13,867 nt of DNA from Alphaproteobacteria bacterium (GTDB lineage: Bacteria > Pseudomonadota > Alphaproteobacteria > Sphingomonadales > Sphingomonadaceae). The position numbers and the translations under genes are program-made. Shown one piece after another: positions 7,316 through 13,670 of this stretch (position 1 is the first letter of the stretch; every line of letters begins with the position of its first letter). The stretch spans positions 1 to 13,867 of the forward strand of contig JAGWVG010000015.1 of the NCBI GenBank assembly GCA_018970965.1. Direction: 5' to 3'. The notes below the pieces were generated by a model that saw nothing but the letters and a program-made list of their open reading frames with translations, did no database searches and had not been told where the DNA came from.

Positions 7316-8239
7316 TCAAACACCCAATTTCGCGCGGGGGTTCCGATCATCCTGCCAGCCCTCGACAAAGCTGTTCAGCGCAGCATCTTCTGCGGGAAGA
7401 TCGATCAGCAATGTTACCAACTGATCGCCTCGGTTGCCCGATTTGGCAGTAAAGCCGCGGCCTTTCAGCCGCAGCGTCTTGCCCGATGTCGCGCCCTTGG
7501 GGATGTTGAGCATCACCGGGCCTTCAACTGTTGGCACTTTCACAGGCCCGCCACGCACCGCCTCTGCCAAGGTGATGGGCAGATCAAGCCGCACATGATC
7601 GCCATCACGTGTGAAGAACGCATGGCCGGCAACATCCAGTGTCACAATGGCATCGCCTGCGCCGCCGGGGCCGGGATGCCCCTTGCCCGCCAGCTTCATT
7701 TGTGTGCCAGACTCAAGGCCGGCGGGAAGCTTGAGCTCAATTGTCTTGCCATCGGGCAGCGTAATCCGCTGCGGTTTCAGCGTCGCCGCCTCTTCAAACG
7801 GCACATTGAGGCGGAAAGCGGCATTCGCGCCCTTTTGCGGCGGGGCTTGGCGACCAAAGGGGCTGCCGCCCCGACCGCGTCCGCCAAAAAGGCCGTCAAA
7901 AATATCGCCAAAATCCATGCCGTCGGCGTTAAATTCAAATCCGCCCGGGCCTTGGCGAAAGCCGCCGCCACCGCCGCGTCCACCAAAGGGGTTGCCGCCG
8001 CCAAAAGGATTGCGTGGCTGGCCATTTTCATCAATTTCGCCGCGATCAAATTGGCCGCGTTTGTCCTTATCAGACAAAAGATCATAGGCAGCCGTTACTT
8101 GCGCAAAGCGTTCGGCTGCTTTGGGGTTGTCGCGATTGGTATCGGGGTGCAGCTCTTTCGCGAGTTTGCGATAGGCCTTTTTAATCTCGGCCTCGCTTGC
8201 GCTTTTTGCCACGCCCAAGGTTGAATACGGGTCTGCCAT
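7316..8239 (-). CDS. DnaJ-type co-chaperone without zinc finger (CbpA-like)
   Basis: This 307-residue protein has an N-terminal J domain (about 3-66) with the HPD motif at 31-33, which stimulates the ATPase of DnaK/Hsp70. A glycine/phenylalanine-rich linker follows (about 77-130), with the repeated units NPFGGGNPFGG and GGRGRGGSPFG. Two beta-rich substrate-binding C-terminal domains run from about 140 to the end, with LPAGLESGTQMKLAGKG and IPKGATSGKTLRLKGRG as the paired conserved turns. No CxxCxGxG repeats are present, so it is a class II (DnaJB/CbpA) J-protein, not DnaJ itself. The AAGGGG before the ATG is only one base from it, which is unusually tight. The gene is 51 bases downstream of chorismate mutase on the same strand and runs into yihY. 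Clients are unknown. Confidence 0.92.
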   Translation of the reverse strand: MADPYSTLGVAKSASEAEIKKAYRKLAKELHPDTNRDNPKAAERFAQVTAAYDLLSDKDKRGQFDRGEIDENGQPRNPFGGGNPFGGRGGGGGFRQGPGGFEFNADGMDFGDIFDGLFGGRGRGGSPFGRQAPPQKGANAAFRLNVPFEEAATLKPQRITLPDGKTIELKLPAGLESGTQMKLAGKGHPGPGGAGDAIVTLDVAGHAFFTRDGDHVRLDLPITLAEAVRGGPVKVPTVEGPVMLNIPKGATSGKTLRLKGRGFTAKSGNRGDQLVTLLIDLPAEDAALNSFVEGWQDDRNPRAKLGV

Positions 8240-8290
8240 GCCCCTTAGCTAGGATGAAGCGGGCCCGGGGACAATGGTATCCCGCGCTGC

Positions 8291-8575
8291 TTATGCCCCG
8301 TTCTTGATTTTCTCGTGATGGCGGATGACCTCATCGATGATGAAGCGCAGGAATTTTTCAGAAAATTCCGGGTCTAACTTCGCATCGGTCGCCAAGCGAC
8401 GCAGCCGTTCAACTTGGCGCTTTTCACGCCCCGAATCGGCGGCGGGCAGGCCTGATTTGGCTTTATGCTCGCCAACCATCTTGGTAATTTTAAACCGCTC
8501 AGCCAGCATATAAATGACTGCAGCATCAATATTATCGATGCTGTCACGGTAATGTTGCAGGGTTTCGTCTGTCAT
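8291..8575 (-). CDS. chorismate mutase, AroQ (type II) monofunctional
   Basis: This small 94-residue all-helical enzyme rearranges chorismate to prephenate for phenylalanine and tyrosine synthesis. Aligned without gaps to the E. coli chorismate mutase domain, the active-site residues match: Arg10 (R11), Arg27 (R28), Lys38 (K39), Asp47 (D48), Arg50 (R51) and Glu51 (E52). The position of E. coli Gln88 is His87, within IRHHEKI. The family also includes isochorismate-pyruvate lyases and aminochorismate mutases, so the substrate is not certain, but no siderophore or antibiotic genes lie nearby. There is no fused prephenate dehydratase or dehydrogenase domain. The ATG at 8575 was chosen because GAGG lies five bases upstream; an upstream in-frame ATG at 8611 would add 12 residues. 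It is divergent from the polyprenyl synthase gene and 51 bases upstream of dnaJ, so it may head that operon. Confidence 0.88.
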   Translation of the reverse strand: MTDETLQHYRDSIDNIDAAVIYMLAERFKITKMVGEHKAKSGLPAADSGREKRQVERLRRLATDAKLDPEFSEKFLRFIIDEVIRHHEKIKNGA

Positions 8576-8580
8576 CCGCG

Positions 8581-8584
8581 CCTC
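8581..8584 (-). promoter_or_regulatory. ribosome binding site deciding the chorismate mutase start
   Basis: On the minus strand GAGG lies five bases before the ATG at 8575, favouring it over the ATG at 8611. The whole divergent region 8576-8658 (83 bases) must hold the promoters of both this gene and the polyprenyl synthase; I could not pick out convincing -35/-10 boxes. Confidence 0.6.
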
Positions 8585-8658
8585 AGTTTCATGAAAAGCA
8601 TTGTCACCCACCCCTGTTCCCCTTGCCTTTACTGTCGCGGGCGGCCAATGCGCCCTTT

Positions 8659-9672
8659 ATGACCGCAACCATACACAGGTTATCAAAATCCGCAGCCCCC
8701 TCGCTCGATCCGATGATCGCGCTTGTGGCCTCCGGGATGAATCAGGTCAACGCTGTGATTCTGGATCGCATGCAATCGCAGATTCCGCTCATTCCAGAAT
8801 TATCGGGCCATTTGATTGCGAGCGGCGGCAAGCGGATGCGCCCGATGCTGACCCTGGCGACATCTGCGCTGCTCGATTATCCGGGCACACGCCAATATAA
8901 GCTCGCCGCCTCGGTGGAATTTATTCACACCGCAACTTTGCTGCATGATGATGTGGTCGATCATTCTGATCTGCGCCGTGGACGCAAAACCGCCAATGTC
9001 ATCTGGGGGAATTCTGCCAGCGTATTGGTGGGCGATTTCCTGTTCAGCCGCGCCTTTGAGCTGATGGTGGAAGATGGCAGCCTGAAGGTGTTGAAGATTT
9101 TGTCGAGCGCCAGCGCGGTGATTTCCGAAGGGGAGGTCAATCAGCTGACGGCGCAGCGCCAAGTGGCGACGCATGAGGACCAATATCTTGATATCATCGG
9201 CGCGAAGACAGCAGCGCTGTTTGCGGCCGCTTGCCGCATTTCGGCTGTGATTGCCGAGCGTGATGAGAATGTCGAATTGGCACTTGATTCTTACGGCCGC
9301 AATTTGGGCATCGCCTTCCAGCTGGTGGATGATGCGATTGATTATGCGTCGGATGCCGAAACCATGGGCAAGGGCGTGGGCGATGATTTCCGGGACGGGA
9401 AAATGACCTTGCCAGTCATTCTCGCGATGGCGCGTGGATCAACTGAGGATCAGGCCTTTTGGCGCGATGCGATGGAAGGCCGCCGCGTTTCAGATGATGA
9501 TCTTGCGCATGCCCAATATTTGCTCCGCCAAACAGGGGCGATTGCGGACACATTTGAAAAAGCCCGTCTCTATGGCCAGCGGGCCATTGATGCGCTGGGC
9601 ATGTTCCCGCCTTCCAAAGCGAAGGCCGCGCTTGTCGAGGCTGTCGAATTTGCGATCGCGCGCGCCTATTAA
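8659..9672 (+). CDS. ispB: polyprenyl diphosphate synthase (octaprenyl/decaprenyl type)
   Basis: This 337-residue trans-isoprenyl synthase adds isopentenyl diphosphate units to an allylic starter to make the long chain for ubiquinone. GGKRMRP (56-62) binds substrate. The first aspartate-rich motif is HDDVVD with DDxxD at 97-101, and the second is QLVDDAIDYA with DDxxD at 224-228. The residue five before the first motif is Ala92, a small residue as in long-chain synthases, which suggests a C40-C50 product; sphingomonads generally use ubiquinone-10, so decaprenyl is likely but not proven. The first in-frame ATG is 8659; an in-frame TTG at 8623 would add 12 residues unlike the family. The ribosome site is weak. 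hrpB follows after six bases, with the TAA of this gene contributing to the AAGG in front of the hrpB GTG. Confidence 0.93.
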   Translation: MTATIHRLSKSAAPSLDPMIALVASGMNQVNAVILDRMQSQIPLIPELSGHLIASGGKRMRPMLTLATSALLDYPGTRQYKLAASVEFIHTATLLHDDVVDHSDLRRGRKTANVIWGNSASVLVGDFLFSRAFELMVEDGSLKVLKILSSASAVISEGEVNQLTAQRQVATHEDQYLDIIGAKTAALFAAACRISAVIAERDENVELALDSYGRNLGIAFQLVDDAIDYASDAETMGKGVGDDFRDGKMTLPVILAMARGSTEDQAFWRDAMEGRRVSDDDLAHAQYLLRQTGAIADTFEKARLYGQRAIDALGMFPPSKAKAALVEAVEFAIARAY

Positions 9673-9674
9673 GG
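9671..9674 (+). promoter_or_regulatory. hrpB ribosome binding site overlapping the upstream stop
   Basis: AAGG begins within the TAA stop of the polyprenyl synthase gene and lies four bases before the hrpB GTG start at 9679. This suggests translational coupling of the two genes. Confidence 0.5.
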
Positions 9675-9678
9675 CCCT

Positions 9679-12108
9679 GTGACGCTTCCGATTCACGCCG
9701 TCCTTCCAGATCTTCTTGCCGCGCTTCAGCGCGCCCCTAATGCCGTGCTCGTTGCGCCGCCTGGGGCCGGTAAGACGACGGCTGTCGCCCCGGCGCTGCT
9801 GGATCAGCCTTGGTGCAACGGGCGGATCCTCTTGCTGTCTCCCCGTCGTCTCGCCGCGCGTGCTGCGGCCGAGCGCATTGCTGAGCTGCTGGATTGCCCC
9901 TTGGGCGGGCTGGTGGGGTATGCAACGCGCATGGACAGCCGCCAATCTGCCGACACGCGCATCTTGGTGCTGACCGAAGGGATATTCCGGAACCAAATTC
10001 AGGCAGACCCGGAATTGGCGGGAATTTCTGTTGTTTTGTTTGATGAGGTGCATGAACGCAGTTTGGACAGCGATTTCGGCTTGGCGCTTGCCTTGGACGC
10101 GCAAGCCGGATTGCGGCCAGACCTTCGTTTGGTTGCGATGTCCGCCACGCTGGATGGCGCGCGCTTTGCGGCCCTGCTCAATGGCCCCGTCATTGAAAGC
10201 GCGGGTAAGATGTTCCCGCTCAGCTTGCGCCACATTGGCCGCCGTGCCGAGGCGCGCATTGAGGACGAAATGGCCGCCGCCATGCGCCGCGCGCTGGCAG
10301 AAGAGCCGGGTGACATCCTCGCCTTTCTGCCCGGTGTTGGCGAAATTGAGCGGACGCGAGAGCGATTGGCGGGCGTGGAGGCCGATGTCTTTCCACTTCA
10401 CGGCAGCCTTGACCCTAAAGAGCAGCGTGCCGCCCTGCGCCCTGCCACGCGGCGCAAAATCATCCTGGCAACATCCATTGCCGAAACCAGCCTGACGATT
10501 GATGGCGTGCGCATTGTGATCGACTCGGGCCTTGCACGCCGCGCCCGATATGATCGCGCGGCAGGGCTATCGCGCTTGGTGACCGAGCGGGTGAGCCAAG
10601 CAGCGGCCACCCAGCGTGCAGGCCGCGCCGCGCGTCAACAGCCGGGCATTGCCTATCGCTTGTGGGAAGAAGCGGCGACCAGCGGGCTGATGCCGTTTGA
10701 CCCGCCTGAAATTTTAGAGGCAGATCTTTCTGCCTTATTGCTTGATTGTCTTATTTGGGGCGTGCGTGATCCACAGAGCCTCAATTGGCTTGATGCGCCG
10801 CCAGCCGCTGCGCTGGCCGAGGCGTGGGCTCGCTTGCGATCATGGGGGGCGGTCGATGCGGAGGACCGGCCCACCCCGCATGGCCGGGCGATGGCCCAGC
10901 TGCCGTTGCCCCCGCGTCTCGCCCATATGCTTTTGAAGGCAGCCGAAGCGGGCGCGGCGGATATGGCAGCACAGGCTGCGGTGTTGCTCTCCGAGCGGGG
11001 ATTGGGCGGCAATGATGCGGATTTGGACCAGCGTTTAACGCGGTGGCAGCGGGAAAATGGTCCGCGGGCCGAAGCAGCGCGGGGCTTGGCGCGACGTTGG
11101 GCCAAGCAGGCGCAAAGGCTGGTGACATCCGCTGGGGGGCTGAACGAATTGTCGCTGGATAGCATCCTTGCCCTGGGCTTTCCCGATCGTGTTGCCAAGC
11201 GCCGTGATGCCAAAGGCGAAAATTGGATTAGCGTTGGGGGACGCGGGTTTCGGCTGGACCCAAGCTCGCCTCTCGCGCGGGCAGATTGGTTGGCCGTGGC
11301 CGATATTCAAGGTGCCGCCTCGGGCGCACGGATTTTGTCTGCTGTGCCGACGGATCAGGGGCGGATGGAGGCGCTATTTGCCGACCAGATACAGCAAGGC
11401 GCGCGTCTAGATTTTGACCCATCAACGGGCAGCGTGCGTGCCGAATCTGGGCGGCATTTAGGCGCCATCACCTTATCCAAAGGGCAAGATAGCAAGGTCA
11501 GCAGCGACGATATTTCAGCCGCATTGGTCAATGGTGTGCGCACACACGGGCTGGATGTTCTGACCTGGCCAGAGGCGGCGTCGCGGTTGCGCACCCGCGC
11601 CCGTTGGGCAGGGCTGGAGGTGTTGGAAGATGCGGTTCTGCTCGACCAGCTGGATTTGTGGTTGCCTCCGCTTGTGGCAGGCAAAAGGCGCTTGAGCGAT
11701 GTCGATGATGCGGCGTTGATGCAGGCGCTAAAAAACCTGATTGGATGGGAGGGGCAACAGACGCTTGATCGGCTGGCTCCGGCCAGTTTTACCTCACCAG
11801 CGGGGACCACGCACGCCATTGATTATGGTGCGGAGGCCGGGCCAACGGTGGAGCTGCGCGTGCAGGCGTTATTTGGCCTGGCAGACCATCCCGTCATCGG
11901 GCCAGATCGCACACCTCTGGTCCTCTCGCTGACATCGCCTGCCGGGCGGCCGATCCAAACCACGCGCGATTTGCCGGGCTTTTGGGCGGGCAGTTGGCGT
12001 GATGTGGCCAAGGAGATGCGCGGCGCCTACCCCAAACATAATTGGCCCGATGATCCCGCGGCCGCAACTGCGAGCCTCAAGACCAAGAAGGCGCAAGCGC
12101 GCGGCTAG
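9679..12108 (+). CDS. hrpB: ATP-dependent helicase HrpB (DExH-box)
   Basis: This 809-residue DEAH/DExH-box superfamily 2 helicase has two RecA-like domains. They carry Walker A APPGAGKT (26-33), motif Ia SPRRLAAR (54-61), motif II DEVH (122-125), motif III SAT (155-157), motif V around LATSIAETSLTIDG (263-276) and motif VI QRAGRAAR (312-319). The rest is a helical region (about 340-440) and the HrpB-specific C-terminal domain, with motifs such as TSPAGRPIQTTRDLPGFW and the ending GAYPKHNWPDDP typical of HrpB. Length is normal for the family (about 800-830). It presumably remodels RNA or RNP; the cellular role of bacterial HrpB is poorly defined. The GTG start follows the polyprenyl synthase stop by six bases. 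All helicase motifs are intact. Confidence 0.96.
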   Translation: MTLPIHAVLPDLLAALQRAPNAVLVAPPGAGKTTAVAPALLDQPWCNGRILLLSPRRLAARAAAERIAELLDCPLGGLVGYATRMDSRQSADTRILVLTEGIFRNQIQADPELAGISVVLFDEVHERSLDSDFGLALALDAQAGLRPDLRLVAMSATLDGARFAALLNGPVIESAGKMFPLSLRHIGRRAEARIEDEMAAAMRRALAEEPGDILAFLPGVGEIERTRERLAGVEADVFPLHGSLDPKEQRAALRPATRRKIILATSIAETSLTIDGVRIVIDSGLARRARYDRAAGLSRLVTERVSQAAATQRAGRAARQQPGIAYRLWEEAATSGLMPFDPPEILEADLSALLLDCLIWGVRDPQSLNWLDAPPAAALAEAWARLRSWGAVDAEDRPTPHGRAMAQLPLPPRLAHMLLKAAEAGAADMAAQAAVLLSERGLGGNDADLDQRLTRWQRENGPRAEAARGLARRWAKQAQRLVTSAGGLNELSLDSILALGFPDRVAKRRDAKGENWISVGGRGFRLDPSSPLARADWLAVADIQGAASGARILSAVPTDQGRMEALFADQIQQGARLDFDPSTGSVRAESGRHLGAITLSKGQDSKVSSDDISAALVNGVRTHGLDVLTWPEAASRLRTRARWAGLEVLEDAVLLDQLDLWLPPLVAGKRRLSDVDDAALMQALKNLIGWEGQQTLDRLAPASFTSPAGTTHAIDYGAEAGPTVELRVQALFGLADHPVIGPDRTPLVLSLTSPAGRPIQTTRDLPGFWAGSWRDVAKEMRGAYPKHNWPDDPAAATASLKTKKAQARG

Positions 12109-12167
12109 GCCACGAATGATGACGATTTCGGCTTGATTGCGGCGCGCTGTTGGACGAAAGGGCGGGC

Positions 12168-12449
12168 ATGACACAGGCACGCATCCTTCAAAAAGCAAAG
12201 AACGCTATGCAATCTGGCCGTTACGGCACGGGCAGCTGGATTCTTGAATTTGAACGCCAAGATGCACAGCGCGCCGACCCGCTGATGGGCTGGGCCGGAT
12301 CGCGCGATACCAAGACGCAGCTGACGCTGAGCTTCCCGACTTTGGACGCAGCCAAGGCCTATGCCGAAAAGCAAGGGCTGACCTATCATGTCGTGCCCGC
12401 CGCGCCGCGCGTGCTGAAGCTGCAATCTTACGCGGATAATTTCCGCTAA
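12168..12449 (+). CDS. NDUFS4-like ETC complex I subunit
   Basis: This 93-residue protein matches the alphaproteobacterial family related to mitochondrial complex I subunit NDUFS4 (18 kDa / AQDQ). Telltale segments are ARILQKAKNAMQSG (4-17), WILEFER (24-30), DPLMGWAGSRDTKTQ (37-51) and LTLSFPTLDAAKAYAEKQG (52-70), then YHVVP. In mitochondria and Paracoccus this subunit binds the outside of the NADH-oxidising arm of complex I and supports assembly. There is no signal peptide or membrane segment, so it is a cytoplasmic-face accessory subunit. The ATG at 12168 has AAAGGG five bases upstream; an upstream TTG at 12150 is less likely. It stands alone, away from any nuo gene in this window, 59 bases after hrpB, and converges on the NUDIX gene with a gap of three bases. 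Confidence 0.9.
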   Translation: MTQARILQKAKNAMQSGRYGTGSWILEFERQDAQRADPLMGWAGSRDTKTQLTLSFPTLDAAKAYAEKQGLTYHVVPAAPRVLKLQSYADNFR

Positions 12450-12452
12450 GCC

Positions 12453-12977
12453 TTAGGCCCAGAGCTGGGCCCCAAGCAACGCCAATAGCTTTACATCCAT
12501 TGCACAGCCCGCGCCGCGCTTTACGGCCATAAACTCGGCCAATTCGGTCAGCGGCACGCGATGGACAATGATGTTTTCATCAGCGACACCGCCACCATCC
12601 CCCACTTTTTCAAGGCCCTCTGCGCGAACAAAGAAGAAGCTTTCGCTGACCATGCCGGGGGAGGAGTAAAACTCTCCCATCAGGGTGACGCGTGCGGGGC
12701 GATAGCCTGTTTCTTCTTCCAGCTCGCGCGCAGCGGCAGCCTCTACTGCCTCGCCAGCGGTTTCATCGCCGACCAGCCCTGCCGGCAATTCAAGGCAATT
12801 GGCGCCCAGCGGCACGCGATATTGTTCAACCAAAAGAACATGCCCATCTTCCACCGCGAGGATGACCGCCGCTTTGATGCCGCGCGCGCGGGAGACATAT
12901 TCCCATGTGCCGCGCGTCTTGGCAGTGATGAATTTGCCCTGCCAAACAATCTGTTCAGCACCGTCCTTGCCCGACAT
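12453..12977 (-). CDS. NUDIX hydrolase, ADP-ribose pyrophosphatase-like
   Basis: This 174-residue protein has a complete Nudix box: Gly70, Glu76, then REL-EE-GY at 84-92, matching GX5EX7REUXEEXGU. Before it, VLLVEQYRVPLGANCLELPAG (47-67) is characteristic of the ADP-ribose pyrophosphatase / NudF-like subgroup, and YSSPGMVSESFFFV after it fits the same group, where Glu in the downstream loop helps position substrate. Such enzymes split ADP-ribose or related nucleoside diphosphate sugars using Mg2+; the exact substrate is not decidable from sequence. The ATG has AAGGA (minus strand, 12984-12988) six bases upstream, overlapping the TAA stop of the preceding TPM gene, so the two are probably translated from one mRNA. 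Its end nearly touches the convergent complex I subunit gene. Confidence 0.92.
   Translation of the reverse strand: MSGKDGAEQIVWQGKFITAKTRGTWEYVSRARGIKAAVILAVEDGHVLLVEQYRVPLGANCLELPAGLVGDETAGEAVEAAAARELEEETGYRPARVTLMGEFYSSPGMVSESFFFVRAEGLEKVGDGGGVADENIIVHRVPLTELAEFMAVKRGAGCAMDVKLLALLGAQLWA
12456..12471. terminator. possible bidirectional terminator hairpin between convergent genes
   Basis: GGCCCA, GAGC, TGGGCC is a perfect 6-bp inverted repeat with a four-base loop. Flanking CTT (12452-12454) and AAG (12474-12476) can pair after a small internal loop. It starts six bases after the complex I subunit stop and lies inside the last codons of the convergent NUDIX gene. Neither side has a T-run, so it could slow polymerase or block 3' exonucleases but is not a textbook terminator. 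Confidence 0.35.
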
Positions 12978-12986
12978 GTCACATCC

Positions 12987-13670
12987 TTAAAGTTCGATCA
13001 GCCGATCCGGCAGTTCGTTCACATCGTTGCTGGCGCGCGGCAGATGCGTGGCCAGCACTGCGCCAATATCGCCAATGGCGGCAATCAACCCATCAGCAAT
13101 CCTGCCCTGGCGCACCTCGGCTAAAAGATCGGCCATGGCGACGCCCCAGGCATCGTCTTCCACGCAAGCATGAATGGCCTTGTCGGCAATAATTTCTGCA
13201 CGCCGTTCTGCTAGGGACAGATAGAGCAAAATGCCCGTCCGGCCCGTTGTCCGTCGATCGGTCCCCAAATGAAAAGCCTGTAGGGCGCGCGCCCGCACGC
13301 GCCGCATGCGTACCGCCTTTGGCACAAGGGCAAGGCGCAAGGGCCGCCACAATAAAAGGATCCACGAGCCCGCAAATTTCAGCGTGGCAATGGTCAGCGC
13401 CAGTTCAAGAACCGCACGTGGGGTCCATTGGGTTGCCCAGCGGCCAAGAACAGCGTCCACCATCCCCAGATAAAAATTGGGAAATACCGCCACAAACCCA
13501 AGGGCAAAGAGCGCAACGCCCATCGACCACCAAAGCGCAATATCGGCATAGCTATCCGATTGGCGGGCTAAGATGGGCACAATCTCGCCACTGGTTCCCT
13601 TTTCCGCTTTATGAACAGCGGCCTGAATGCGGGCCTGATCCTCCGGGGACATCAGCATTGTTTGTGTCAT
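12987..13670 (-). CDS. TPM-domain membrane protein (second of a tandem pair)
   Basis: This 227-residue protein has an N-terminal segment SPEDQARIQAAVHKAEKGTSGEIVPILA (8-35), the usual opening of the TPM domain (TLP18.3/Psb32/MOLO-1 fold). It is interrupted by two membrane segments (about 44-63 and 88-108) with a basic loop after (LRLALVPKAVRMRRVRARA). The fold resumes with TGRTGILLYLSLAERRAEIIADKAI (142-166) and the closing WGVAMADLLAEVRQGRIADGLIAAI (175-199). TPM domains occur in membrane-associated proteins of uncertain biochemical function, some reported as phosphatases or in photosystem repair. ATG 13670 is chosen: GGGGGA lies five bases upstream, and the start overlaps the stop of the upstream TPM gene as TAATG. 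Longer starts would read through the out-of-frame glycine region. It has no glycine-rich tail of its own. Confidence 0.87.
   Translation of the reverse strand: MTQTMLMSPEDQARIQAAVHKAEKGTSGEIVPILARQSDSYADIALWWSMGVALFALGFVAVFPNFYLGMVDAVLGRWATQWTPRAVLELALTIATLKFAGSWILLLWRPLRLALVPKAVRMRRVRARALQAFHLGTDRRTTGRTGILLYLSLAERRAEIIADKAIHACVEDDAWGVAMADLLAEVRQGRIADGLIAAIGDIGAVLATHLPRASNDVNELPDRLIEL

Noticed and set aside
7777..8224. Long Ala/Pro-rich open frames opposite and beside the dnaJ-like gene, including low-complexity repeats
   Set aside because: They are shadows of the Gly/Phe-rich linker in the J-protein; no family features and no ribosome sites.
8576..8658. Divergent promoter with TTGTCA at 8601-8606
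   Set aside because: No acceptable -10 box at 16-18 bases; not strong enough to list as a promoter.
9490..10401. 303-codon antisense frame across the polyprenyl synthase/hrpB junction
   Set aside because: Rich in Arg/Gln/His as typical of antisense shadows, and it covers intact catalytic motifs of two real genes.
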